Part shown: positions 1-9,200 of the stretch, piece after piece | Layout of the letters: every line of letters begins with the position of its first letter | How positions within the stretch are numbered: the first letter of the stretch is position 1 | Assembly: GCA_947623465.1 (NCBI GenBank) | Contig: CANQGU010000016.1 | Span: 1 to 40,587 of the forward strand | Direction of reading: 5' to 3' | DNA: 40,587 bases | DNA from: an uncultured Clostridia bacterium | GTDB taxonomy: Bacteria > Bacillota > Clostridia > TANB77 > CAG-508 | The notes under the pieces: model-generated | Seen by the model: the letters and a program-made list of their open reading frames with translations, nothing else | Database searches by the model: none | What the model was told of the DNA's origin: nothing | Program-made: the position numbers and the translations under genes

Positions 1-654
1 ATAAGTATTGATATAAGAGGATTTGGAAATTCTGATGAAACAAGTAATGGATATAATTATAGTCAATTTGCAACTGACTTATATTATGTAATATATGCTT
101 TAAATTTATCAAATTTTGATTTACTCGGTTTTTCGATGGGAGGAGCAATTGCTACAAAATACATGCAAATGTATAATGGATATGGTGTTAGAAAATTATG
201 CTTGCTTGATTCTGCTGTTCCTTCATATTCAAAAACTGTAAATAATCCTTATGGTCAAACAATAGAATCTACCAATGATTTAATAAAACTAGGATATAAT
301 GACAGACCATCTTTAAATGAAAATTTTGGAAATATGTTTTTTTACAAAAAGCCTTCGATAGCATTTAAAAATTGGTTTCAAAATTTAAGTAATAGTGCTT
401 CTGGAATAGGAGAAATGAATTCTTTGATTGCTCTTAGAGATGAAGATATATTTGATTCGTTAAAATATATTCATGTTCCAACAGCTATTTTTCACGGAAA
501 AGAAGATAGAATATGTCCTTTTCCTATGGCAGAAATTATGCATAATAATATTCGTTCTTCAATTTTGTTTCCACTTGAAAATGCTGGGCATGGTGCTTTT
601 TATGATGTTAAAGATGAATTTAATAGGAATTTAATAAAATTTTTAAATTTATAA
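1..654 (+). CDS. Alpha/beta hydrolase, 5'-truncated by window edge
   Basis: The reading frame is open from base 1, so the gene begins outside the window; 217 residues are visible. It has the alpha/beta-hydrolase fold signature. An early strand reads IDIRGFGNSD. The nucleophile elbow is GFSMGG, with Ser at codon 133-135. A late acid-containing strand reads FHGKEDRICPF, and the C-terminal GHGAF supplies the catalytic His. An ATG at 136 lies inside the nucleophile elbow, so it is not the real start. The substrate cannot be told from sequence; esterase, lipase or peptidase-like members all share this fold. The gene ends at 654 and converges on cotJC with a shared terminator hairpin between them. 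A CGG triplet at 126-128 straddles CTC and GGT and causes no frame change. Confidence 0.85.
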   Translation: MSIDIRGFGNSDETSNGYNYSQFATDLYYVIYALNLSNFDLLGFSMGGAIATKYMQMYNGYGVRKLCLLDSAVPSYSKTVNNPYGQTIESTNDLIKLGYNDRPSLNENFGNMFFYKKPSIAFKNWFQNLSNSASGIGEMNSLIALRDEDIFDSLKYIHVPTAIFHGKEDRICPFPMAEIMHNNIRSSILFPLENAGHGAFYDVKDEFNRNLIKFLNL

Positions 655-686
655 AAGCCAATATATTTTAAATATACTGGCTTAAC
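652..686. terminator. Bidirectional terminator between hydrolase and cotJC
   Basis: An inverted repeat, AAGCCAATATAT pairing with ATATACTGGCTT with one mismatch, sits in the 49-base gap between two convergent genes. It can serve both strands. A short T-rich tract follows on the plus strand further downstream. Confidence 0.6.
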
Positions 687-703
687 ATTTGATTACTTAA
701 TTT

Positions 704-1297
704 TTATTTATTACAATTATTCATATAAAAATTTTTATCTTGAAGTTTATCTTGAACTTTACGAAGAGCTTCACCAAATCTTTGGAAGTGTACAATTTCT
801 CTTTGTCTTAAGAATTTAAGTGGGTCTAATACATCAGGGTTATCCCTACATAAATCAATTAATTTTTCGTAAGTTGCTCTTGCTTTTTGTTCTGCTGCTA
901 AATCCTCTTGTAAGTTAGCTATTGGGTCACCTTTACAGGCAATATAAGCTGCTGTAAAAGGAGTTCCACCTGCAGATTGTGGGTATACATCAACACCACG
1001 GTCTGTATAGTAGCTACCAAGACCTGCTGCTTCAATTTCTTCTATTGTAGCATCTTTAGTTAATTGATGCACTATAGAACCAACCATTTCTAAGTGAGCT
1101 AATTCTTCAGTACCAATATCATTTAAAATAGCTTTAGAAGTTTGGTCAGGCATTCCAAATTTTTGAGATAAATATCTAAGAGAAGCGGCAAGTTCTCCAT
1201 CTGGACCACCATATTGAGATATTATAAATTTAGCTAAACGAGGGTCTTTACATTTAATATTTACAGGGTATTCTAATACTTTATTATAAGTCCACAT
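704..1297 (-). CDS. cotJC: Spore coat protein CotJC, manganese-catalase family
   Basis: CotJC is a spore coat component of the di-manganese catalase family; in Bacillus the cotJ operon is expressed in the mother cell under sigma E. The 197-residue product begins MWTYNKVLEYPVNIK, the standard CotJC start. It contains the four-helix ferritin-like region with candidate metal ligands in NDIGTEELAHLEM and EQKARATYEKL, plus REIVHFQRFGEAL near the C-terminus. The ATG overlaps the cotJB stop as TAATG, and AGGAGG lies 9 bases upstream. An upstream GTG-like in-frame extension inside cotJB is unlikely to be used. It is the last gene of a three-gene minus-strand operon and marks the organism as a spore former. 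Confidence 0.95.
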   Translation of the reverse strand: MWTYNKVLEYPVNIKCKDPRLAKFIISQYGGPDGELAASLRYLSQKFGMPDQTSKAILNDIGTEELAHLEMVGSIVHQLTKDATIEEIEAAGLGSYYTDRGVDVYPQSAGGTPFTAAYIACKGDPIANLQEDLAAEQKARATYEKLIDLCRDNPDVLDPLKFLRQREIVHFQRFGEALRKVQDKLQDKNFYMNNCNK

Positions 1298-1695
1298 TAG
1301 TTCATTCCTCCTTCCCAAGGCCATGGTTCTTCAAGCCATCTCCATTTATTACATGGATAGAATATAGTTAAAGGACCATAAACTTTTTGATATTTATCTG
1401 TTATATCTTTATAATCTTTACTGTATTTATTGTGTAAACATAAAGCTTTTTCATCATCAGGATGAGTATCTAAATATTCACCTAATTCTATAACTGCAAA
1501 TCCAAGACATTTAATTTGTTTAAGCATTTCCTCTCTAGTTAAATTATCTGAATCACATTTGTCACACATATTATCAGTCATCCAATTATTATTTAATGCT
1601 ACTGGGGCATCTTCCACATTATTATTATTCATTGTATTCATCATCATATTATTATTTTGACAATTACAATTTCTATTTTCATTTTCTACTGACAT
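1297..1695 (-). CDS. cotJB: Spore coat protein CotJB with Asn/Met-rich N-terminal extension
   Basis: CotJB is a small coat-assembly protein encoded with CotJC. The C-terminal 80 residues of this 132-residue protein match the family: REEMLKQIKCLGFAVIEL, then the LDTHPDD stretch, then YGPLTIFYP, and a Trp-rich end (WRWLEEPWPWEGG). The first 50 residues are unusual for the family: low-complexity Asn/Met repeats with a CxxC-like MCDKCDSDN segment. The gene starts inside the 3' end of cotJA with a short overlap and is translationally coupled to cotJC. The extension may be a coat-matrix adhesion segment (inference). Confidence 0.9.
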   Translation of the reverse strand: MSVENENRNCNCQNNNMMMNTMNNNNVEDAPVALNNNWMTDNMCDKCDSDNLTREEMLKQIKCLGFAVIELGEYLDTHPDDEKALCLHNKYSKDYKDITDKYQKVYGPLTIFYPCNKWRWLEEPWPWEGGMN

Positions 1696-2048
1696 TTGTT
1701 ACACCCCTTTCCAATAGTATTTGTTTTTTCCAAATATTTAATTTGTTTCATTGAGTCACCTGGCATATAAGGGCTAACTAACTCAGGAAAAATAGTACCA
1801 TTTTTTAAACCAATACATGGTTTAAATGTTTCATTTAAAAATTGAGTTGGAACATAACTTTGTGCAAGCATAGGATTTTCAGGGAAAACATCATTATAAT
1901 TATCATCATCAAATCCGCAACTACAATTTTCATTGTATTTTTGATTATCGCAGTATACATTATTACATTTTTTTTCTAGCATATCTTGATTACAATTTGA
2001 ATGCCAATTATTGTTCATACAGCAACATCTTCTACATCTGTTTCTCAT
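1686..2048 (-). CDS. cotJA: Spore coat-associated protein CotJA, Cys/Asn-rich N-terminus
   Basis: This is the first gene of the cotJ operon, 120 residues. The CotJA core is recognisable in the second half: PMLAQSYVPTQFLNETF, then GTIFPELVSPYMPGDS. The N-terminal 50 residues are Cys- and Asn-rich (MRNRCRRCCCMNNN, CNNVYCDNQ, NCSCGFDDD), and the protein ends GKGCNKCQ. Such Cys-rich segments are common in cross-linked coat proteins, so disulphide cross-linking is a reasonable inference. A TGC-GGA junction here creates an out-of-frame CGG with no frame change. An AGGAGG-like site lies just before the ATG. Confidence 0.85.
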   Translation of the reverse strand: MRNRCRRCCCMNNNWHSNCNQDMLEKKCNNVYCDNQKYNENCSCGFDDDNYNDVFPENPMLAQSYVPTQFLNETFKPCIGLKNGTIFPELVSPYMPGDSMKQIKYLEKTNTIGKGCNKCQ

Positions 2049-2149
2049 ATTGAATCTAACCTCCTAAAATAATTTTATAGTATATATTATTTATTTTTTA
2101 GACCAAATGTGACAAATTTCTTATAAAATATATAAGTTTTTAAAAAACA

Positions 2150-2202
2150 AAAATACACCTCAAAATATTAGATTTAACTAATATTTGAAGATGTATTTTT
2201 AT
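2150..2202 (-). terminator. Terminator of the dacA-like gene
   Basis: A 21-base imperfect inverted repeat, with AAATACACCTC and AAATATTAG pairing with CTAATATTTGAAG and ATGTATTT, has a six-base loop. On the minus strand it is followed by a T-run. It lies 58 bases past the stop of the carboxypeptidase gene. The 211-base gap between cotJA and that gene otherwise shows only AT-rich sequence where the cotJ promoter must lie. Confidence 0.7.
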
Positions 2203-2259
2203 ATTTAGATTCATTTATATTTTTATTTTTATTTTAAACAACTTTAAAAATCTATTTAA

Positions 2260-3499
2260 TTAAACAATTCTAAATAAATTTCCCCAGCTTGCAAAGATAT
2301 TTTTACACATAGTAATAAAGTTTATTTTAGAAACATCGTCACTTGCTATTAAATTGCTTTTACAAATTGTTTCACCATTTAATACATAATTTATTTCACC
2401 AACTGTTTGATTTTTAGATATAGGAGCTGATACAGAATTATTTATAGAAATATTTTGTTCAATATTAACATCATTTCCTTTTTCAATTATAACTCCGCAA
2501 TTATTTTCTACAACTGCATTTATGGAAGAAGGAGTACCTTTAGAAATATTTACACTTTGAATAACATCTCCTTTAGTAGCTAAGCTTTTATATTCAAAAT
2601 TTGTAAAACCATAATCAAGCAGACTTGTAGCATTACTAAAACGAAGTGCGGATGTAGGAGCTTTCATAACAACTGCAATTAGAGACAAACCATCACGGGT
2701 GGCACTTGCAGATAAATTATATAAGGCTTTAGATGTAGAACCAGTTTTTAATCCTGTACAACCATTATAATTTCTTACAAGTTTGTTTGTGTTTACTAAA
2801 CTAGATTTTCCGGTCACGAAGTGAATCCATATAAATTGTTGTATATTGTGTCACCTCAGGAAAATCGTTTAAAAGAGCCCTAGATAAAATTGCTATATCA
2901 TAAACTGACATCACATGACCATCTTCATCAATTCCATGGCAATTTTTAAAGGTTGTATCTGTCATACCAAGTTCTTGAGCTTTTTGATTCATCATATTTA
3001 CAAAGTTTTCTTCAGATCCACCAATATATTCTGCCATAGCAGTTACACAGTCATTTGCAGAAACAACGCATATTGCTTTTAGCATTTCATTTACAGATAA
3101 TGTTTCTCTTGTATCTAACCAAATTTGTGACCCACCCATAGAAGATGCATTTTCTGAACACGGAATTTGTGTATCTAAATTTATTTTTCCTTGAGATATA
3201 GCTTCCATTATTAAATAAATACTCATTAATTTTGTAACACTTGCAGGGGCAAGGGCTTCATGTACATTATATGAATATAAAATTTGACCTGTTGTTTGTT
3301 CCATTAAAATACATGCGCCACAATCTAGGTTTAATGGGTTAGAATTATCTTTGTCTGAAATTATAGGGCTAGAAACTTCAGTAGTTAAATCTAATGTTGA
3401 CCAAATATAATTTGAAAAACTAGCAGAGACCAATCCAGGCATGCTAAATATAAAAATGATAGATATTAATATAAAAACAATTTTTTTTGCATATTTCAT
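2260..3499 (-). CDS. dacA: D-alanyl-D-alanine carboxypeptidase (PBP5/DacA family), one CGG +1 site
   Basis: This is a low-molecular-weight penicillin-binding protein, serine peptidase family S11, which trims the terminal D-Ala from peptidoglycan stem peptides outside the membrane. The N-terminal signal segment is about residues 7-27. All three active-site motifs are present: SVTK with Ser87 and Lys90, SAN at 147-149, and KTG at 251-253. KTG lies downstream of a frame change. At 2812-2810 the frame meets CGG; skipping its C and reading GGA gives SLRDGKSSLVNTNKLV, the conserved sequence before KTG. In frame 0 the protein would stop two codons after CGG and lack KTG. The chosen ATG has GGAGG 11 bases upstream; an earlier TTG overlaps that site. 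412 residues after recoding. Reading it as a pseudogene is unlikely given the pattern elsewhere. Confidence 0.92.
2810..2812 (-). other. +1 recoding site CGG-A to Gly in dacA
   Basis: In-frame CGG follows GAC (Asp229). Skipping C2812 gives GGA = Gly230 and restores the frame to KTG. Frame 0 reaches TAG two codons later. Confidence 0.9.
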
Positions 3500-3552
3500 A
3501 AATTTTAGAACCTCCAATATTAATAATATAATATATGAAGAAGAATTCTGTT

Positions 3553-4258
3553 TTATTCAATTTTAAAAATTTTTGTATAAACATAATTTTTATCACATGA
3601 AGCAGAAATTTTAATTTTTGCTCCTAGATTGTTAATGAATTTAAAATCATAGCTACCGATAACTTACGGCAGCATCTTGCCCTTTAGATACATATGGAAC
3701 TGTGTTGCTATGTTCATGTCTTTCTGTAACATTTAATTCAGGAACTTTAAGTACAGCATTGTATAATGTAGAACTTACTTGGCAATTACCACCACCTAGA
3801 GCTTTAACTTTTTCGCCATCTTTAAAAACATCTGCTTTTTCATAGCCTTTTGATGAAGTTGCTTTTCCAACTGTGTTACAAAAAGAAAAAGTATCACCAG
3901 GGTTTACAATGGTATCATTTAGAGAAGAACAAGTAATAGAAATGTTATTTTGTCTTTCTGAATCTTTTGTATATATTTTTGTTGTAAAATCTGCAATTTG
4001 AGTTTCTGTTTCTTGAGTATTACTGTTATTTTCTGAATTTGATGTATCATTAACATTAGATGCATTTTGACTATCTGTATCTGAGTTTGAAGAATTTTCG
4101 GTTGAGGTAGATGTTTCATTTTCTGTAGTACTTAATTTTGAAGAACTATATTCATCATTGCCATTTGATGAATTTTTTTTAGAATTATAGAAAAAAATAC
4201 CCACACCAATTCCAATTAAAATTAAAACAATTATAAAAAAGATATATGATTTTTTCAA
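3553..4258 (-). CDS. Membrane-anchored VanW-domain protein, one CGG +1 site
   Basis: VanW domains are extracellular modules first found in some vancomycin-resistance clusters and later across Firmicutes, often with peptidoglycan-binding (G5-like) domains; their activity is not established. Here a TTG start with GGAGG 5 bases upstream is followed by a membrane anchor (residues about 4-25), a Ser/Asn/Thr-rich spacer (about 28-88) and the VanW domain. The domain shows the signature GGGNCQVSSTLYNAVL and the segment ERHEHSNTVPYV. At 3658-3656 an in-frame CGG is followed at once by TAG. Skipping the C gives GGT and the expected ending AVSYGSYDFKFINN up to a TAA at 3555-3553. 234 residues after recoding. 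It lies upstream of the carboxypeptidase on the same strand, suggesting a shared wall-related role. Confidence 0.85.
3656..3658 (-). other. +1 recoding site CGG-T to Gly in the VanW gene
   Basis: In-frame CGG follows TAT (Tyr200). Skipping C3658 gives GGT = Gly201 and continues the VanW domain for 34 residues. Frame 0 is CGG TAG, an immediate stop. Confidence 0.9.
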
Positions 4259-4355
4259 AATAACCTCCAATATTTAAATTTGTTAATATTTTGTGCATGT
4301 TTATATTTTTTTATACAACAAATATTACATTTATATTACAATTTTAAAAAAAATA

Positions 4356-4384
4356 TTGAAAAATTTAGATAAATAATATAAAAT
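4356..4384 (+). promoter_or_regulatory. Sigma-A-type promoter for the 4443 membrane protein
   Basis: TTGAAA at 4356-4361, a 17-base spacer, then TAAAAT at 4379-4384. It lies 58 bases before the ATG at 4443. Confidence 0.6.
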
Positions 4385-4442
4385 AATGTCAAACAAATGA
4401 GAAAGACAATAATAAAAAAATACTTAAGAAGGAGTTGGAAAA

Positions 4443-5027
4443 ATGAAAAAAGAAGAAAAATTATCACCAATAGTTGTTGTAGGAATGCCAGTAATTGCTA
4501 TAATAGCAAGCTTTGTATCACATATACATATACCAATATTAAATTCATATATAAATGTAAGCGTATTTTTTTATCCACTATTAATGTTATTTTTAGGATT
4601 AATAGTAAAAAAAGAAAATTGTTCAAAAGCAATTAGTTTATTAGCTGTTACTTTACTTATACAAAGTTTAACATTTGTACTTAAATGGGTATTATTAGAT
4701 ATTATGGATTATTATTTAATGATATACACATTTTTATCAACCCTATTTTGCGGAGCGATTTTCGTTTTAGCTTATGAATTTTTAAGAAAAATGAAAATAG
4801 ATACATATGTTCCAATGTTTATCGTAATTGCAGCTATTACATTAGTAGATAATGAAATGTTTTCATTATTAATAAAAGAAAACTTTATTAATGTATCAAT
4901 TTTAGTTAGATTAATTTATGCTGTTGTAATACCAGTATTTTTAGCAAAAAATGCAACAAAAATCACAACAGAAAAAAAAGTAAAAAAAACAACAAAAAAA
5001 GAAACTAAAAGTACAACAGAAAAATAA
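4443..5027 (+). CDS. Small polytopic membrane protein of unknown function
   Basis: I do not recognise this 194-residue protein. It has about five or six hydrophobic segments (residues about 10-28, 36-52, 61-80, 89-110, 122-138 and 148-166). Its strongly basic, low-complexity tail of Lys/Thr repeats (TTEKKVKKTTKKETK) is probably cytosolic. AAGGAG stands 8-9 bases before the ATG. The gene is flanked by its own promoter and a terminator, so it is probably monocistronic. It sits between the wall-protein pair and carAB with no obvious link to either. A TGC-GGA junction at about 4749-4754 contains an out-of-frame CGG without any shift. Confidence 0.7.
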   Translation: MKKEEKLSPIVVVGMPVIAIIASFVSHIHIPILNSYINVSVFFYPLLMLFLGLIVKKENCSKAISLLAVTLLIQSLTFVLKWVLLDIMDYYLMIYTFLSTLFCGAIFVLAYEFLRKMKIDTYVPMFIVIAAITLVDNEMFSLLIKENFINVSILVRLIYAVVIPVFLAKNATKITTEKKVKKTTKKETKSTTEK

Positions 5028-5062
5028 AATAAAAAAAGAAATATTAAAAATATTTCTTTTTT
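5028..5062 (+). terminator. Rho-independent terminator after the 4443 gene
   Basis: AAAGAAATATT pairs with AATATTTCTTT across a 3-4 base loop, followed by a run of T. Confidence 0.8.
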
Positions 5063-5091
5063 TTAAGGTCTATGTTATTAAAAGATAAGAA

Positions 5092-5112
5092 AAGTAGATA
5101 ACTTTTATCTAC
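5092..5112 (+). promoter_or_regulatory. Short perfect hairpin in the carA leader
   Basis: GTAGATAA-CTT-TTATCTAC is a perfect 8-bp inverted repeat ending just upstream of the carA ribosome binding site (AGAAAGGA). It could be an operator or a leader stem that limits ribosome access. I see no match to a PyrR-binding attenuator. The function is inference. Confidence 0.4.
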
Positions 5113-5133
5113 CAACAGAAAGGAATGAATTAA

Positions 5134-6213
5134 ATGAAAGGCTATTTAGTACTAGAAAACGGAAATGTTTTTGAAGGAGAAAGAATAGGTTACAATAAAG
5201 ATATTATTGCAGAAATAGTATTTAACACATCAATGACAGGATACTTAGAAATTTTTACAGACCCATCATATTGTGGCCAAGGTGTAGTTATGACATATCC
5301 TTTAATCGGAAATTATGGATTAACTTTAGAAGATAAAGAATCTAGCAAGCCATGGGTACAAGCAGTGTTTGTTCATGAACTTGCAGAAACAGAAAGTAAT
5401 TTTAGATCAAAATTACATATTGAAAAATTTTTAAAATACAATAAAATTCCAGGACTTCAAGGTGTAAATACAAGAAAACTTACAAAAGTTTTAAGAGATA
5501 ATGGAACAATGAGAGGAATGCTAACAGATGATATTTCTAACATAAATTTAATACTAGAAAAAATAAAAAATTATAAAATCGAAAATGTTGTTGATCAAGT
5601 AACTTCTAAAACAATCTATGAAGTAGGCGAAGGAAATTTAAATATTGGCCTATTAGATTTTGGTTCAAAACAAAATATTATAAATTCATTAGTAAAAAGG
5701 AATTGCAAAATAACTGTACTTCCAAATAATACTGATTCTAAAACTATTTTATCCAAAAATTTTGATGGCTTAGTATTATCTAATGGTCCGGGAGACCCTG
5801 AGAATAATAAAGAAGCAATTCAAACTGTAAAAGAAATATATGAAAGCAATTATCAAAAACCAATACTTGGAATATGTTTAGGACATCAAATTATGGGATT
5901 AGCTACAGGATGTAAAACATATAAACTAAAATATGGTCATAGAGGGCCAAATCATCCTGTAAAAAATATCAAAAAAGATAGAATTTTTATAACATCACAA
6001 AACCACGGATATGCAATAGATGAAAAAACAGTAAATCAAAATATTGCAAAGGTTTCAGATATAAATATGAATGATGGAACTGTTGAAGGTTTACAATATC
6101 TTAAAAAAGATATTTACACAGTACAATTTCACCCAGAAGCATGCCCAGGACCTGAAGACAGTAGCTATATTTTTGATGAATATATAGAAAGAATAAAAGC
6201 AAATAAAAAATAG
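5134..6213 (+). CDS. carA: Carbamoyl-phosphate synthase small (glutaminase) subunit
   Basis: CarA hydrolyses glutamine and channels ammonia to CarB to make carbamoyl phosphate for pyrimidine and arginine synthesis. The 359-residue length is normal. The N-terminal CarA domain is intact (FNTSMTGYLEIFTDPSY, GVNTRKLTKVLRD). The class I glutamine amidotransferase domain has the nucleophile Cys248 in GICLGHQIMGLA and the dyad His333/Glu335 in VQFHPEACPGP. AAAGGA is 9 bases before the ATG. carB follows after 70 bases, so the two probably form one operon. Confidence 0.97.
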   Translation: MKGYLVLENGNVFEGERIGYNKDIIAEIVFNTSMTGYLEIFTDPSYCGQGVVMTYPLIGNYGLTLEDKESSKPWVQAVFVHELAETESNFRSKLHIEKFLKYNKIPGLQGVNTRKLTKVLRDNGTMRGMLTDDISNINLILEKIKNYKIENVVDQVTSKTIYEVGEGNLNIGLLDFGSKQNIINSLVKRNCKITVLPNNTDSKTILSKNFDGLVLSNGPGDPENNKEAIQTVKEIYESNYQKPILGICLGHQIMGLATGCKTYKLKYGHRGPNHPVKNIKKDRIFITSQNHGYAIDEKTVNQNIAKVSDINMNDGTVEGLQYLKKDIYTVQFHPEACPGPEDSSYIFDEYIERIKANKK

Positions 6214-6283
6214 AATTTTATAACAAATGTGCAAAAATTATATAAAAAGCCATTAAATAATAAAATTAGAAAGGAACATCAAA

Positions 6284-9200
6284 ATGCCAAGAAATAAAAA
6301 AATAAAAAAAGTGTTAGTAATAGGTTCTGGACCAATAATAATTGGACAAGCTGCAGAATTTGATTATGCAGGAACACAAGCTTGTAGAGAATTAAAAAAG
6401 GAAGGAATAGAAGTTGTTTTAATTAATTCAAATCCTGCAACTATAATGACAGACAAAGAAATGGCAGACAAAATATATATAGAGCCAATAACAGTAAAAA
6501 CAATTAAAAAAATAATAAAAAAAGAGAAGCCAGACAGCATACTTCCAAATCTTGGGGGTCAAACAGGTTTAAATATAGCAATGGAGCTATATGAAAGTGG
6601 ATTTTTAAAAGAACAAAATGTAAGACTTTTAGGAACATCTCCTGAAAGTATAAAAAACGCAGAAGATAGACAAGCTTTTAAAGATATGATGGAATCAATA
6701 AATGAGCCATGTGTTGCAAGTAAAGTTGTACAAGATGTTGAAGAAGCAGTTAACTTTGCAAAAGAAATAGGACTTCCTGTAATTGTAAGACCAGCATACA
6801 CATTAGGTGGAACAGGTGGAGGAATAGCACATACTGAAGAAGATCTTCGTGAAATTGCATCATCAGGTTTAAATTTATCAAGAGTTCATCAGGTTTTAAT
6901 AGAAAAATGTATAAGTGGATGGAAAGAAATAGAATATGAAGTAATGCGTGATAGCAAAGGAAACTGTATAACAATATGTAACATGGAAAATATAGACCCT
7001 GTTGGAGTTCATACAGGAGATAGTATAGTTGTTGCACCATCACAAACTTTAGCAGACAAAGAATATCAAATGCTACGTACATCAGCAATAAAAATAATTT
7101 CGAAACTAAAAATAGAAGGAGGATGTAATGTTCAATTTGCATTAAATCCAAACAGTTTTGAATATGCAGTAATTGAGGTAAATCCAAGAGTAAGTAGGTC
7201 ATCAGCTTTAGCTTCAAAAGCTACAGGTTATCCAATTGCAAAAGTTTCAAGTAAAATTGCTATAGGTTATACTTTAGATGAAATAAAAAATGAAGTAACA
7301 GGTAAAACTTATGCATGTTTTGAACCGGTTTTAGATTATGTTATAGTAAAAATTCCAAAATGGCCATTTAATAAATTTAGAACAGCAAATCGTGAATTAG
7401 GTACTCAAATGAAAGCAACAGGAGAAGTAATGGCAATAGCACCATCTATTGAACAAGCATTAATGAAAGCTATTCGTTCACTAGAAGAAAATTTGGATTC
7501 ATTAGAAATGGAAAAATTAAAAGATTTACCAACAGAAAAAATATTAGAAGAACTTACACTTGTTGATAATGAACGTATATGGATGATTGCAGAAGCTTTA
7601 AGACGCGGAATTACAATAGATGAAATACATAAAATCACTACAATAGATAAATTTTTTATAAGCAAAATTGAAAGAATTGTGAGAATCGAAGAAGAATTAA
7701 AAACTTCAAAATTAACTCTTGAATTACTTTTAAGAGCAAAGAAAATGGGATATTTAGATAAAACAATATCAAACTTAACAGGAATCAAAGAAGAAGAAAT
7801 AAAACAAAAAAGATATGAAAATAACATAATTGCAAACTTTAAATTAGTTGACACATGTAGTGCAGAATTTGAAGCAAAAACGCCATATTATTATTCAAGT
7901 TATGATGAAGAAAATGAGAGCATAGATTCAAAAAATCCTAAAAAAATAATTGTTTTAGGATCAGGACCAATAAGAATAGGACAAGGAATAGAATTTGATT
8001 ATTGTAGTGTACATAGCGTGTTAGCATTAAAAAAATTAGGATATGAAACAATAATTATAAACAATAACCCAGAAACAGTTAGTACAGATTTTGATATAGC
8101 AGACAAATTATACTTTGAACCACTAACCCCTGAAGATGTAGAAAACATAGTAAAGGTGGAAAATCCTTATGGTGCAATAGTTCAATTTGGAGGTCAAACA
8201 GCAATAAAATTAACAAAAGCTTTAACAAATATGGGAGTAAAAATAATAGGAACAGAAGAAGTAGATATGGATAGAGCTGAAGATAGAGAATTATTTGACG
8301 AAGCTTTAGAGCATTGTGGAATTTTAAGACCAAAAGGAGAAACAGTATATACTGCAAAAGAAGCAAAAGAAGTAGCAAACAAATTAAAATATCCTGTTTT
8401 AGTTAGACCATCTTATGTACTTGGTGGACAAGGAATGGCAATATGCTATGATGATAATGATGTAGATGAAATGATTAAAGAAATAAACAAAATAGCACAA
8501 GAGCATCCAATACTTGTAGACAAATACATGATGGGAAAAGAAATGGAAGTAGATGCAATTTCAGATGGGGAAAATGTATTAATACCAGGTGTTATGGAGC
8601 TTTTAGAAAGAGCAGGAATTCACTCAGGAGACAGTATTTCTGTATATCCTACAAGTATTATAGAACAAAAATATATAGACAAAATAGTTGAATATACAAA
8701 ACTAATTGCTAAAGAATTAAATGTAAAAGGATTGTTTAATATACAATTTATTATATCAGATGGAGAAGTATATATAATAGAAGTAAACCCAAGAGCAAGT
8801 AGAACAATACCATATATAAGTAAAGTAACAGGTTTGCCAATAATAGATATAGCAACAAGAGTAATTTTAGGAGAAAAATTAAAAGATATTGGATATGGTA
8901 CAGGATTATACAAAAAATCAGACTATGTAGCAGTAAAAATGCCAATATTCTCTTTCCAAAAACTAAAAAATGCAGATACATCATTAGGTCCTGAAATGAA
9001 ATCAACAGGAGAAGTACTAGGTGTTTCAAAACATTTTAGTGAAGCAATTTTAAAAGCATTTATTGCAAGTGATATAAATGTTGTAAATAGAGGAAAAATT
9101 TTAATAACTGTAAATGATAAAGATAAACCAGAAATATTACCAATAGTTCAAAACCTAGAACAAATGGGATATACAATAATAGCCACTGCAGGAACTGCAA

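Noticed and set aside
126..131. CGG at 126-128 in the alpha/beta hydrolase as another recoding site
   Set aside because: The C is the third base of an in-frame CTC codon (Leu) followed by GGT. The protein GFSMGG reads correctly without a shift.
4397..4636. Basic 79-codon ORF overlapping the 4443 gene
   Set aside because: No ribosome binding site and low-complexity Asn/Lys/Ile content; it is a shadow of the 4443 membrane-protein gene in another frame.
7000..9100. Long Leu-rich minus-strand ORFs inside carB, pta, recG and other genes
   Set aside because: They are antisense shadows of A-rich coding sequence (Lys/Glu/Asn codons read backward as Leu/Phe), with no ribosome binding sites.
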